NCBI GenBank assembly: GCA_947396885.1 | Contig: OX377203.1 | Location: 28,709,253-28,773,252, forward strand | Direction of reading: 5' to 3' | Length of the DNA: 64,000 bases | Source of the DNA: Heligmosomoides polygyrus polygyrus | Lineage: Eukaryota; Nematoda; Chromadorea; Rhabditida; Heligmosomidae | Part shown: positions 1 through 13,281 of the stretch, piece after piece | How the letters are laid out: each line of letters begins with the position of its first letter | Numbering within the stretch: the first letter of the stretch is position 1 | The notes under the pieces: generated by a model | Database searches by the model: none | Told to the model about the DNA's origin: nothing | The model's input: only the letters and a program-made list of their open reading frames with translations | Made by a program: the position numbers and the translations under genes

Positions 1-291
1 TCTAAAACGAAAGCACAGGTATATCCTCCTCCTAATTGTACTCATTTCTAAAGGACATTCGATAAGTAATACAATAATAGCAACAAAAAGAAACGAAAAT
101 AGAAATGTTAATACAATTGCTACGCTGTACAGAGATGATCTCTACGCCATTACTCTTTCACTGGCACTTCATCCCCAGCAGAGCAGTGATTTCACGAGCA
201 AATAATCACCATCTATAGTATATATGAAATTGGAGCAAGGAAAAGTTTATAAAGTTAACAGCATTTCAAGAAAGATTGGCTGCGCACTTAC

Positions 292-3200
292 CAGTTGATT
301 TCTGCCGTCTCTGATAGCTCTCCGTCGAAATAAAACCTAATTTCGCTGCGCCCCCATCTCGAATATGAGTGAGATATCGCAATATGATGCCATTTTCGAG
401 GCGTCAGTTCTTTCTGAAACGTAGACATACACAACCTGTTAGCAGAGACTACAATAAATTATGTTCTCTGACCTTCGTGCATCTGGTGACAACCTTCCCT
501 TTCGCTTTTTCGGCTGTCACAACTAGGGCGTTACCCATGAAGTGGCAAGAATACCCAATCGATTTGCTGCTTCGAAAACTATAAACACACAACGATAATA
601 AAACAAGAAATGCTAGGAAATCAGGTTGTGCACCAACTTACCAATACAGAAATGGCCTTTCCTTTTCGAACAAAACACTACTCATCGGATCCATCCTCAA
701 CCATGTACTGAAGGTCCACCCCGACTGGCACGGGAATTTGGAGAACGGGGGAACGATGATGCCCTAAAGAATATAACGAATGCAAAGCACAAGCAACGGT
801 CAAATAATAGCAAAAAAAGGACCAATCTGCAAAAAGGGTCCACTTAAAACTAACGGAGCGACCAGTGTAAGTGTAGGCCTTACCAGTGGCACTACATAAA
901 TGACATTATTACCATATACAATTAGTTTTAAATCAAGATAGGCAGAATTGCAAATTAACTCTGTAAGATCAACTCCGTTGTCGTCAAGCAATTTAGGGTA
1001 AACAAAAGATAAAGGACGGCGTTAGTCAATCCTTTTAGGAATGCGTACCGCATTCTACTTCTACGGGATGTCGTGGGGTGACATGAATGCGACATACAAT
1101 AACTTACGATGAACAACTCAGCGCTGTGTCTTTCCCAGACAAGTCTGCTACCAATTCACCGACCCCGGAGGGATGGAAGGTTTGATTGGCCTGGGCGGGA
1201 AAACCGAACGAAGAACTTGGTATCGGGTGCACACGAGGCGCCCTCAGTTCAGGGTAACGATTCAATATGCACATAAGTGCACTTGGCATTAAACGAAAGC
1301 CACTAAAGCTGACCTATTAACTTTTGGACATCTCACGACAAAAGGGAAAAGAAAGGCTAGATAGTCTTACCGCTTGCGATTTTCCAGGGAACGAAAAGAA
1401 CACGTTTGCATCGTCTCGTACCGGCATTTGCTTCATTACTTGAAGAAGTTTGAGAGAATTCCGTGGCTAAAACACACAAACAACACTAATTTAAGCTAGT
1501 GGGGAGGTATAAGGTTGAAACTTAGCGAAAATGCTTACCCAAGCATGGTTAACTGCCTGTAATGAACGCAAAAACTGCTTGGTTTCTTTGACGGTGATTG
1601 AGTAGTTGGTTAGAACACCAAGCAGCTGGACAAGTAGATCAGAGAGCATACCATCCGTCACCGGCAACACATCTAGTATCCTTAATGGCTAAAGCATTAG
1701 ATACAGAAGCAAAAATGAGCCAATAAAGCAGCTTACTTGGATATTAGGGAAATTCTTGAGCATGCTTCCAGATTTCGTTTGCTTTTCCGAACCACAGCAA
1801 GGAACACACTCCATATTTCGGCCTAAAATGTTTTTATTCTTAAGAGCAAAGTCACATTAGGACAACAGTGGAAAAAATAGCAGAGGGAGAAAGTGCAAAA
1901 AACGACAGACTACAGGAAGCTGGTATAGCACTATAGTGAACACTGGCACAATGTTCATTTTCGCTGCAATGTAATGCAGAGTATTTTTTTTTTCAAGGCA
2001 AAATAAGGTTTAAAGATTTTTGAAGCGAAGCAATGTACAAGGGCAAGAAAGAATATTGAAGTTGATACAAAACATGGAGGCCGCTGCTCATGCCTACGTT
2101 TTCGTCAATATCCTTATATCTTAAAAGCTTTTAACTGAGGCTTAATTTTTATCTCAAAAAATAAGTTTTATAACAGCAAGAATCCAATCAACAGCATCTT
2201 CTCCGTCACTGCCTAAAACATATGTCAAACAATCTCGAGGCTCCTCGACTCCCTTAGCCTAGAACTGTGACAGACACGACTCGAAAAAGTGGACGACCTC
2301 AGTCTCAAGACCCGAGTGATCACTACATTTTTTGTCGTGAACATGACGCTTCAGGGCGCAAAGTAGGTGGTAGTCAGGAACTCGGGAAAATAAATAGCTT
2401 GAGGTAGTGAAGTATGGATGTCACATCCGAGTTCAGCAGCCGTGTGACCGCTCAGCTTCGCGATGCGGGACGGGTATTGTCCCGGAGCACACAAACATTA
2501 TCGCGCTACGGACGCTTCAGGTGAATAGCTTTTGGAAAACTTCATAGGTTGCGCAGCGTACAAATGGGCCGTCACTATGGTCGAAGAAAATCACAGCAGA
2601 ACATTGCCTTGGGCTCGTATCAACAACAATGCAGGATCTTATTCTCGTGTTAGTAACCTTTTTTCTCCCCTGGGGCCAGACTCATCAACACCTTATCGGC
2701 CGGTAGTATGAAAAGTACTGACGAAGTATCGCCAAATCTGAAACTGATGAATGTCATATCGGGGGGGGGGGGGGGGGGGGGGGGAGCGGTAGGCACTTTT
2801 CACCGTAAGCAGTTGACGAATCTGGCCCCTGGAGGCGGTTCATCGATGAAGCAAGTCACAAACAATGAGTGTCGGCGCATTTCCCGAGACATGCGCTCGT
2901 GTGGCTCGCAAGCGGGAGAATTTCACGGTAGTCAATCTCATAAAATGGTCTTCCGGTGCACGAAAGCGGCGCCGATAATTCGCGGGTGGGAGCACTCTCT
3001 TCGACGCGACTGCGCAGTCTCGTCATCGAATCGGCAATGCGTTCAGAACGTGGTTGGTTTTCGAAACAAGTATCTTCCGACCGGGTGCACTGGTAAAACT
3101 TCCCTCTCGAACGCAACTCAAATGTTGGCGACAGCGCTCGAAGAACCATGGCCCTGTAGGAACTTAAAATAGATAACTGATCAAATGAAGCCCTGTTTGC

Positions 3201-6200
3201 TTCACACTGGTAAGAATGTGTTTATATACTTCTCCAGGTAACACTTCGAGATCCTTGTAACACAATTTGGTATTAAACTGTCCTATGGACTCCGAGCATT
3301 TGAAGAGAAAGAAAAACCGCTCAGGACCTTTTCCTGAACCTAATCCTCCTATGAAGCTGCATCTGAAGCAAGCTCATCGAAACAAAAACAGCGCACAAAC
3401 TATGGACAACAAAATCAAAAGCCAATTTAAAGATTAAGTTATGCTCACAAGTGATTAAAAAGTTAGTGAATACCCAAAACGAGAGGAAAGAATACTTGTC
3501 GAAATAAATGCCCGAGGAAATAACCTAAATACTAAAAACTCGGAAATTAATCCATTTCTTACCTGTAATGTTTCATCTGCGTGTGTGAGTAGGGTCAGCA
3601 TTCGCTCAATGTTGCTGCTGTCCTCGATAATATACCGCGTTTCAAGATCGAACTGTCCACCAACAAGCTAAATACTGACGAGTTTTTGAGATGAAGGAGC
3701 TTGTGTAACCAAAACCGGTAAGAAACTAAAACAAGAATCCTCATTGGTGCTTTATAGTATCTTATGCGAAGACGGTAATGAAAAGAAAATCACTTGCAGG
3801 AGAAATGTTCAATTAAAACAGGACCTCCTATAAGTATGCTGTACATAATTCAAATTCACAAACTCCTATTTGTGGGTCTACATTAAGTTATGGTCTCAGA
3901 AAAGTTTCGAATAATCGAATCATTCGAATACCGCGAGTAATCGATATCCAAAATCGAATACATTAACGGAACGCGATTTTTCGAACACTTAAAAACGAAT
4001 ATTGAAACGAAAACCGCTCTAGTACCTAGTCGAGCAATTGATTCGGGCAGAACTATAAAATAGAATAGTAAGTGAGGACTACTAGTTCAATGTCGCCGCA
4101 ATTTCGCAGTAGACTGTGGCCAGTCATATGTAGGAAGGAATGAAAATAAGTAACGAAGCAAGAACTCTTCAACGCTTATTGGCAAAAGGATAAACATTCA
4201 ATAAGAAGAGACTCACAGTATTGAACAACTGATCCACCAACTCGCTCTTCTCCATGGAGCCATCTTTGATGCCGAGTATAAGCCGCTCAAAAGTCTCTTG
4301 AGGAGACTCATCGCTGCTATGAATTATTGTGGTTTTCGACATGATTCTGGGTAGCGAAGCTACTGCTTCTGCCTAAAAACGAACAAGCATTAGGTGATAA
4401 AACAATACAAAAACCTGCTGTTCAAATAGACACGCGAAAAGGGGGTGTTGTATACGCACATCAATCCATTCCACCACTGGCGTGCAACGAAGGCATAACT
4501 CATAGAAACCAATCAAACGATGGGGTGAAAACAGAAAAGAAAATTAACCGATAATATAAAGAAAGCCCGCATATAAAGCGCCGCAACAGAGTTTACTGGA
4601 TTTGGTCCCCAAACATTGCCCGGTCAGAAGAAAACATGTAAGCATAGCTCGAAATAGTAGGTATTCATGGAAACGTAAGGATCAGCATAATAGAAAGCAA
4701 TCGAAATGGCTTGCAAAGTTTTGCTGCGACAGTTAGCATGCCTTACCACTACACATGAAAGATTCCCAAACGCGCCCAAGTTAGCAGTACAACAGGAGGA
4801 AAATATGCCATGCAAACGACAATAACCCCGCGATAGGCGGCATTCTCGTTAAAATAACGACTGTTTTTGCCTCATCTGAGGTTCCATTCAACACAATATT
4901 TGATGCCCGTTTGCCTCTCCCATGAAGACAAACTGACGAACATGGTCAAAATGTCTAGCGCTATTCGGATTCACTTCCCTCAAAACTGCCTCTAGAAGTT
5001 AAACGAATTTCGCCGCGAAGTTCCTCCCCATCAGATGAGTTTCTCCACGACACATCGTCGCCTAGCACACTTTTGGCCACGTTTAATTTCAATTTCAAAA
5101 TGAGGGATCTTGGACTGGTAGCATCAATATACTTTTGAGAAAACGTTTATTATTGCGACTAAGAATTATCTAATTTCTCAAGTTTAACACGCAGCCCTTA
5201 AGGGCGGAAAACAAAATCCATTATTATTTTCACACATTTAGGAGCGCATAATTATTGGTGTTAAAGTACCCAAACGCAAGACAAGGAAAAACTGAAAGAC
5301 ACACGCTGACAGGAGTTGCAGCTCTGGAGTCACGACGCTGAAAGGCTGCGATACTACCACGACGGCTGGGAGGCACAGATGGTGACGGCGTGGGCGACTG
5401 AGTAAGATCGAGCTCGATTTCATCTCCGAGAGCGCCGGCTGCATCACCCAGAATGTCCATCAAACGAGATGGGAGAACAACCTAAGACAAATGGGAAACA
5501 TGCAAAAAACGCCCGAGCACCGCAGTAGTTAACACGCATTCAATGACATGCAAAACAGAATACAAACGAAGGAAGGAAATAGCATCAAACCAACACCAGA
5601 GCAAACGCACGAGGACGGACGAAAACACGACATAAACGAACTTACGTGTAGAACTTCGTGTTCGGGAAGCGGTTCAAGGCTGAGAACGTCCGGTCTTGAC
5701 AGATCATCTATCGAGGAGTTACTAATCTCTTCTCTATAGTCAGATGATGAGACAGTAATGGGGATGCTCTGTTCGGGTGAGACCAAGCTGTTAGCCGACA
5801 TCGGCACTTCAAAATCTCCAGAACGTCGAAGTGTTGTCGCGATATGTTCGATATCTGAAGACAGCGTTGCATTAAAAAGCTTTTTTCTTCAAGGACCTTA
5901 CAGCGCAGAATTCTATATGCTGTTGAGATCTTAGCATTTTATGAAAAGAACACCAAAAGCACTATACACTATAGATTTCTACATAAGCGACAATGCTGTA
6001 ACAATTGAAAAACAACTCCAAACTTCGATAAATCTATAACCAACATTGATATCCACCATTGCATTGTTCAGCCTACGTTTCAGCGAAATCACCTGCATGA
6101 GAGCGCAGCACAATACGGCCGATCCAACGCCGATTCGGATAATTAGCACTCATCGTTTTTTTTAAATCCGACATAAATGGATCATGCGAATTATAGCATT

Positions 6201-9200
6201 TTTTTACTAGCCTGGATCTTATGATGGTTAAGGTAGAGGTGCATCTTTCAAGACCGGATTTCCAGGTGATAGAGATAAATGATTTTGATCAAAAGTCGAT
6301 GCAACACTCGAATCATCCCAAAACCTGTGCAAGTAAAAGTCATCCTCCTCTGCATCCTAAGGGCTTTCTAAAAATACCATTATCCACACGATACATTTCT
6401 TCGGGGTTTGAGAAAAACGACTCATGCCATTATCGGAATTGGTGTCGGACCAACGTATACTTGGCACGTTGTTGAAGGTGTTCCTTTAGATATCAGAGTG
6501 ATAGAGGGTCAGTGTCGACGCTAAATTGGCTTTGAAAAGCAGATGGTAGTCTTCAAGCTAACCGGGAATAAAGAATGTCGAGCGGTTTCACAAAACTGAT
6601 TTACAATTTTCATATCCATCGAATTCTTTGGGATTTAACCCGAGTGATGTGAACCCTGCGTGGGTAAGTCGATCGAAGTCTGACGAGGGAACTTAACACC
6701 CTACAACAAGTACAGCTAGAGTTATTGGTGGTCCTCCTCGTCATCCACTTTGGGATGAAGTAGTATTGCAAAGGTTTCGAACTTTTCCAGACTCTGAAGA
6801 AATATAAGCCGAATAAAGTGCGTAACAATCTTGATCCAAAGGCTCAACAGGAACATATCAACAGTTGATATTTCAGGAACTTCAAGGAAACAGTAATAGC
6901 ATCTAGGATACTCAATACAGATAAATATCTAAAATCAACACGAGACTGATGTAAAGGATAAAGGATAAAGAACGGCGTTACTCAATCCATTCTAGGATGC
7001 GCCACGCATTCTACTTCTACGGGATGTCGTGGAGGCGACATGAATGCGTATTTGGCCATACAATGACTTGCGGTGGCCAGCCGATGAACAAGTCAGTGCT
7101 TTATCCTTCCCAGACAAATCTGGTACCAATTCACCGACCCCGGAGGGATGGAAGGCTTGGTTGGCCTGGGCGGGAAATCCGAACCAGAAGCCTGGTATCG
7201 GGTGCACGCGACAGTCGCGCCTCCTCCGACTGCGCTACACGCGCCCTAAGACTGATGTACCATTCATTATTTATCAATGCAGAGAAAATGCCGGTGTGCA
7301 GTCGAATCTTACAAAGATTATGTTCACGAGAAGATATCAGATCCAACGCCCCATCTAACGAAATGGACATATAACATGCTCCAGATAAGCTAAGCGACAC
7401 AGTGTCAGAACTGCGCGAAGGAACGGCCGATGTCGGAGGCTTTCGGCGTCCATGGAAGATTGCTGAGGTTCAAGAACGATCGGAATCATTGTTCAGCTAT
7501 TCGAGTCTACCCTTCTACTAGCGATAAGGTGCTAAACATCCCTGGCCCTACGAAAGCAGTTGAGCACTGCAGAAATAGAATTCAAGAGGACCCAGACTAA
7601 TCGATTCATGTAAAAGAAAAAGATCCGGGGTTACGTGTTTCAGCAACACTCGAGAAGGCTCTCGCTCGGTTATATGATGCGTCTTCCCAACGCCGCTGGA
7701 TGAGTGGCAGAACCAGCAAAATGCGGATGTCAAGAGAACGCCTGGACGCAATCCAACGTTCTGGTCGAACTTTTTCTTGAACGTCTTGCACGAGAGGAAT
7801 AACTATCTGCGTATCCCTCCTACTGGGCTACTATGGAGGTGACAACAGCAAATGGAGGGCGTTGCTGCCGTCTACACAAGCAGATGCACAATCAACGGGA
7901 GCACAAGTGATACAGGCAGTGGTGTTTCTCCCTACGTCTAAGGTCTTATCATTTGAGTGAGGCATTTATCCATAATAGTAAATTACCATCCCCATTTTGG
8001 TTTTAGATTAACGCGACAATCATACGATGCGCAGTCCTTGTCTTGCTGCCTGTAAACAGTGGCATACTCTGGAAAACATCGCAACAAATACGGTGAAGTA
8101 ACCGGAACATCGGAGTCAGATGAGACTGCTCCCTCCCCTCCCGGTTGTGATTACACATCAGAAGTATTTTACACCACAAGGGCTCACTAATTAGTCAGGT
8201 GAATCGTGCTACAACTCATTAACGATGTGGGAGTTACAAATCAATTTTGGCGGTGTAATGGGCTGGAAAAATAGGCGTGCTAGACTAGACAGCAGACTTG
8301 TTCGCATCGCAAAACCGCTGCTCCATGAGTAACCTGGAAGGATGAAATCAATAGCAGGCACGCAAGCTTTACTCCGACATACGCCATCACGCGGAGACTC
8401 ATTCAACAGTTCTAATCCATTTGGCGCACACTTTTTCGACAGAGTCATTCTTTCGGCTTCTGACACATTGTCCTTGAGAGGAGATGTGGCATGAGTGAGA
8501 CGTTAGAGAAGGATAGCACCACTTCCTTCGTTGAGAGTTAGAAGACAAAAAGGTAAACAAAGTATTAAATAAAGTGTCAGTATGAAGTTTTGAATAGCAA
8601 TGCGACTCGAACACAGTAGGAAATATTATGAGAAAACAATTACCCGTTCCTACTCCATCTTCGAGTTCTTCTTCTTGACTGCCAGGCGGAGGCGCTGCTG
8701 GTTTTAGGGTGCTGTAGACCCTGAATATGCAGGACTTAATTTAAGAAAGTGCTGAAACAGAGTAAAAAGACGCAATGAAGAAGATAAAAGTAAAGCGAAA
8801 CTGAACAGAATTCTGCAACACGAACAAAATAGACGACAGAAAGAACTGGTCAGCACAAGTCCATTAAAGTTTGCCAGGCGTCCCTTCTCTACACGATCCT
8901 ATCGATGAAATAAGCCTGTATTAACCCCGCCCAACAGGAAAAGGACAGAGCTTATCCAGCCAGGCGGGCCTGCGCCAGTTCAGCAACGTACAAGGCAAAG
9001 GCATGGATGCTATGCACGAAGGGCAGCACAATCGACTCGTGCTTGCGAAAGAGAGCCTCCTGACACTGCGCCACAAGCGCAAATGATCAATTTAAGCGGC
9101 ATCAAATAGCGAAAGCCTCCAAATGCAAACCGCACATACAGCGGACAGAATAAGTCGCGAAAAAAGAGATTCAGCCGCACATCAAGAACATGAACTAGAG

Positions 9201-12200
9201 CAGAGTTAATGAATGGCTCTTGACGGTTGTTAAGCAGCTGTGAGCAACTTCCCCTAAAGTTGTTACACAGTTTAGGGAGAGCAACCATCTAGGCTTTTAC
9301 AAGGAATTAAACAAATGTTTGTATTCCAGATCAAACTCCCGATTTGTATTCGTTAATCTTCAAAGCTACCAAGCATACAGCACGGCTAGATCAGCGGTAC
9401 TACAGATTACCGTCGTCATGGATACCACAAGTGGAATAACACGCGAAAGTGTGAAAGACTATGACGAAACTGTCACACACTCACTCAAGAGGAATGGTGG
9501 CGTCTTGATCGCTTAGCTGAGAGTTGTCCAATGCTATGGAATCCATTTCTTCGTACTCTTCAGCCTCCTTCTCAATGGAATTCCTAAACAGAACATAACA
9601 TGGATATGTAAAAACGAAACAAAGCAGATTAGAGTTCTAAACTTTAAAAAACATTTTAATCACAAGAGTTTATATGAAACCTTAAAGTTTATACCTCAAA
9701 AGAAACGTTGTACCGAGAAATTCCGATAAAATCTCTCGATAACAGTGGTAAAGTCTGTCTACTGCTGGTTTTGTAAAACGTGTCAGGATCCGAACAACGC
9801 TAACAACGAAATTTTCAGTATTTTCTCCAAGATTACCTATTCTTCTGCCAAAACTGGGAAAACCAACAAATTCTATCCCACTGCATAGATGAAAAGTGCA
9901 AACTCTAGCACGTAATTTATTTCGTACAAATTACAGAGACAGAAGAATATAAAAGGCTAAGTCTTTAAGTATTGGGCGCGATCTGACATTTTTCGAAGTG
10001 AACCCTAATAATAGTTTTTATTTATTCAGGGATATTTTCCAATTGAAACCGTGAATGCTGCTGCTTCGGCTAATATACTACAGTATTCACCGTTCGAGTC
10101 CTTATAAAAGCTCCCAGTTACCTAAAAAGAATACCGTAGTATTACTGTAAATAACACGAAAACTAATGCCTTAATAAGCACTATACGTGGAGATTGCGCC
10201 ATGCATTTTTACACAATACAACTAAATATAAATTCTCAGTTGAATCCCCGATTCATGGCGCAAAAACTATTTAGATGGATTTGAGCAGTGAGATATGCAC
10301 TTTTTTGGTCACTATGCACACATTCAGTGTGGGCGTTTGTAGCGCAGTCGGAGGTGCCGGTTGTCGCGCGCACCCAATGCCAGGCTTTTGGTTCGGATTT
10401 CCCGCTCAGACCAATCAAGCCTTCCATCCCTTCGGGTCGCTGAATTGGTACCAGACTTGTCTGGGAAGAACACAGTGCTGAGATGTTCATTGGCCGGCTA
10501 CCGCAAGTCAGTGTATGGCTAAATACGCATTCAAATCGCCTCCACAACACCCCGAAGTACAATGCGTGGTGCATCTAAAAGCGATTGAGCAACGCCGTCC
10601 TTTATCCTTATTATTCATATTTCATTAAAGAAAACCATGCCGATAAGGAATACATGAGTAATACAAATAGCATGAAAGCGGTGCCAGTCCGACAAGGAGT
10701 CGAACTTATAACTTTGTAGAAGGTTAGAAAAGGTCACCATCGCACGCTTATGAGAATGCGCACGCTAAATCTTCAAAAGCCATAAATAGTACACTTAAGG
10801 CCGTTTCTTAACAGTTGTTGTACCTTCATGGTTCTGGGACATTACTAATGGTTGTCGTGCTGGGAGAGCTAAATCCAAAAGAGGCACTTTCTAGTCATCT
10901 TGAATAATCGAGTTATTGTGGTAAATAAAATGATACAGGAAACGGAAAACCTAGGCGAGAATTCGGCACTAGTTAGAAGTTCCGACTTCACCGACACGAC
11001 TTCGGTCAAAAAAGTTTCCTCGCTGAAACTTCGTCTAGGGGGGGGGGGGTTATTTGGGGTGCTGATCACGCATCCGACTTCCGTTTTTCACGATTCGGTC
11101 GGAGACCACCCGTACCGTTGACAAAGGTGGTCCAGACAGGGTCATCGACTTCGCTGACACTGCCGCTTTTCGATCCCCAAATTGCTTCCTCCAGGGAGCT
11201 TGCTCAAATAGTCTCTATATCTACGGTTGTTGATACCGTAGTTCCGCTTGATGAACCGACCACATATCCGTACCAACCTCTACCTGCCGTCACCGGCAGA
11301 AACTTTGAGAATGTAATTCTGAATTCTGTGTTTTCCTGCATCTATATTATTCAGCCAAATCGTGAAAAACGAATGTCAGATTTGTGATCAGCACCCAAAA
11401 AAACCCGCTAGACGAAGTTTCAGCGAAAAAAAAATTTCGACCGAAGCCGTGTCGGTGGAGTCGGAACTTTTAACGAGCGCTGACTTATGAAGCAAACTTG
11501 AAAAACAATTCGATAAACTTCGCACAAACCTAACGTCATCCAGAGAGATATCGTCGAGGTTAGTCAGAACTTCTTGTAGAGCCGGCGATTTAGAGGTGTC
11601 TTCGCTCGGATGTTGTTCTGAATAGAGGCCCAATCTTGAAATCAAATCAAGCTTCTCTTCCTCGGAAAAGTGAAGTAGAGCTACTAAAAAATGTAAAGAA
11701 TCACTTTTCCAAGGAATACTGCTGCAATTTCGGATTTAAAGGCAGCTGTTCTAGAGAAAAACAAGGGAAAGAAGCACAAAATCTCACCACTGGACAAATC
11801 CACGTGATTGGCTTCGCTTTTTCGCCGGTCTAACATGGGACTATCACGCGTAGTGTCCATACCCGACCAGGCGCAATCTTTTTCCGCGGCTTTATGGCCT
11901 AAAGTAGAGATTGGAGAAGTGCGAAACAAACGTATACATGTTACAGAGTTTAGGAACGAAAGTAGGTGCACGAGGGGAAGCAGAAAAATGTGTGAAAAAA
12001 AAAACACGCAGAAGATGAGCATCCAGCGAAGAGACAAGAGAAATTAAATCAAGCAAAACTGGGATAATCCCTACCTAACGACGATATGCTAACAAAAACA
12101 GTGGGCTCTTAAACTGACCATGAGCTGTAACAGGCATCCAACAAAGAGTGCTTGTGCGACGGCAAATTTCAATTCATTTCGCTGCTCGACTAAGCCGGTT

Positions 12201-12291
12201 GACCACGCAAAAAGCAAAAGCACATAGGGCATGCCATGATGGAATGCTCACCCAATTTGCTGACTTCATCTCGGCGGCGAGACAAGTGCAT
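292..12291 (-). CDS. sel-2: Neurobeachin/LRBA (SEL-2) homologue, 5' half, 18 exons, open at left edge
   Basis: Neurobeachins are large BEACH-domain proteins acting in endosomal/Golgi membrane traffic; C. elegans SEL-2 dampens LIN-12/Notch signalling. Exons in transcript order: 12291-12252, 11898-11788, 11683-11530, 9853-9695, 9583-9485, 9253-9136, 9065-8992, 8720-8644, 5854-5646, 5481-5311, 4372-4217, 3667-3563, 1822-1737, 1680-1539, 1466-1371, 763-642, 578-473, 413-292. All junctions keep phase, giving about 715 codons. Family matches: LVGGQFDLE (3667-3563), AEIWSVFLAVVRKSKRNL (1822-1737), LSDLLVQLLGVLTNYSITVK (1680-1539), FPCQSGWTFSTWLRMDP (763-642), IGYSCHFMGNALVVT (578-473) and PRKWHHIAISHSYSRW (413-292), the last three in the concanavalin-like domain. 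The acceptor at 1680 (AAG) is non-consensus but needed for phase. The PH, BEACH and WD40 parts lie beyond base 1. The symbol is by homology. Confidence 0.85.
1008..1241 (-). repeat. tRNA-derived SINE, head-truncated copy
   Basis: Matches the window's common SINE: the tail side starts with GATAAAGGACGGCGTTAGTC and the copy stops near GGGTGCACACGAGG, so the A/B-box head is missing or degraded. It lies inside the neurobeachin intron between exons 15 and 16. Confidence 0.75.
1823..3562 (-). other. Neurobeachin intron 12 with poly-G run
   Basis: A 1.74-kb intron between exons 12 and 13. It contains an uninterrupted run of 24 G at 2761-2784. Reading frames that cross the run give an artificial poly-glycine stretch. 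I see no exon or recognisable element in the rest. Confidence 0.6.
5855..8643 (-). other. Neurobeachin intron 8
   Basis: A 2.8-kb intron between exons 8 and 9. Apart from the SINE at 6957-7246 I see no recognisable element, and no additional exon that would keep phase. Confidence 0.5.
6957..7246 (-). repeat. tRNA-derived SINE, near full length
   Basis: Read on the minus strand, the head has a tRNA-like A box (TAGCGCAGTCGGAGG), and the B-box area (GGTTCGGATTTCC) is followed by a conserved body and a tail of TCCTTA units. Short ORFs read through it on both strands are repeat-derived. It lies in neurobeachin intron 8. Confidence 0.85.
10325..10612 (+). repeat. tRNA-derived SINE
   Basis: Head TGTAGCGCAGTCGGAGG at about 10338, B box GGTTCGGATTTCC near 10390, tail CGCCGTCCTTTATCCTTATT near 10610. 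It lies in the neurobeachin intron between exons 3 and 4, antisense to the gene. Confidence 0.85.
10966..11485. mobile_element. Inverted-repeat element (MITE-like) in neurobeachin intron 3
   Basis: About 130-bp imperfect inverted arms. The left arm contains AGAAGTTCCGACTTCACC and CGCTGAAACTTCGTCTAG, then GGGGTTATTTGGGGTGCTGA; the right arm carries the same series on the other strand (11340-11485). Outer limits are approximate and I could not settle a target duplication. It lies 45 bp from exon 3. Confidence 0.6.
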
Positions 12292-12944
12292 CCTCACGGT
12301 TCAGAGTGCGGAACCGAACGGGTGAGGTGGAAATGGAAACGAGGAGAATCGGTCGTTTCAGAGGAAAGCCTGATCCCTAGCGAAAAGGAAAAATGAATGA
12401 ACACTAATACACAGCTCTATCTGTCAGAATGTCTTCTGGAAAGCCCGTTCTAATATTGCACCCTTTAAAACCGAGAAGAGTAGGTAGTTGTCCTAACAAA
12501 GTCAAGAAAACGTGACAGCGAGTTAGCGCCCTCAAATGAGGGTTTGCCTACTGTACAAAGCAGAGGCATGACAAAAAGTGATCAAAGTCTAAGAAAACGG
12601 GGCTTTTCTAGAGCTATCAAGAAGATGTATCACATGTGTTGTCGATTCAAGGAAATACCGAATCAAAAGCAATGGAGAAACATCAAACGGAAGTAAAAGA
12701 GCATCCATCAGCGGGAAGCACGCTATCCCCTTTCCTCACTACTGTTGACCTCACTTATCTATCATGAACCCACTAACCGTAACTGCGAATTCCTACCACT
12801 CGAAAAACGCTAATTATTCGCTGAACAACTGAAAATTCAATAAACTACGCGAAACACAAATATTCCTAGATCAGGAATACCTGGAATACTAGCCAGCGAC
12901 AACCAAAGCTACTTACCCGTTTTTCGATTCAAGTTTTTATAGGA

Positions 12945-13232
12945 CAGAGGTAATGGGTGGCATTAGTCAATTCCCGTCTACGACGACGTCTGCTATGCAC
13001 CCCACTTCCAGAGGATATCGCTGAGACACCCTAAATGCGTATTGAGCCCATACAAATGACTTTTGGTGAGCACCCAATGGACAAGTCAGCATTTTATCCT
13101 TTCGAGACAAGTTTGGTACCAATTCAGCATTCCGGAAAGTAGCGAATGTTTTTTGGCCTGGGAGGGATCGAGCTTAGAATCAATTCGGGGTGCATGCAAA
13201 AGTCGGCGCCTTCTCCGACTCCGCTACTGCAC
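12945..13232 (-). repeat. tRNA-derived SINE, diverged
   Basis: Shares the SINE body (acgggatgtcgtgg-like and CAGACAAGTCTGGTACC-like blocks) and ends on the right with a CTCCGACT...GCTAC head remnant. It is more diverged than the 7-kb and 39-kb copies, and lies about 650 bp upstream of the proposed neurobeachin start. Confidence 0.65.
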
Positions 13233-13281
13233 GCATTTCTCACATAGAACTTAAAATAAAGAGCTCTGGTTTGACTCTTAA

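Larger units (their letters stand above)
8644..12291 (-). other. Unrecognised N-terminal extension of the neurobeachin gene (exons 1-8)
   Basis: Eight short exons upstream of the conserved part encode about 277 residues I cannot assign. The proposed start ATG is at 12291-12289, the first after an in-frame TGA, and exon 1 ends in a good GTGAGC donor. Segments include ALLHFSEEEKLDLISRLGLY (11683-11530), NFVVSVVRILTRFTKPAVDR (9853-9695) and an acidic stretch KEAEEYEEMDS (9583-9485). The donor at the end of exon 6 (GTGCGG, after 9136) is weak, and two acceptors fit exon 6 (9253 or 9247). Because seven successive junctions stay in phase with the conserved exons, I read this as one gene. An alternative is a separate small upstream gene ending near 9480 or 8957, where unspliced frames reach stops. 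Confidence 0.5.

Noticed and set aside
2708..3172. 154-codon frame with a poly-glycine stretch
   Set aside because: The glycines come from the 24-G homopolymer in a neurobeachin intron.
9470..9583. Stop codon after a C-terminus-like acidic segment (ATIPLE then stop)
   Set aside because: A GTGAGT donor two bases before the stop lets the segment splice onward in phase, so I treat it as an internal exon.
10640..10745. Possible tRNA gene (AGTTCGACTCC B-box-like)
   Set aside because: No matching A box, anticodon arm or complementary acceptor stem.
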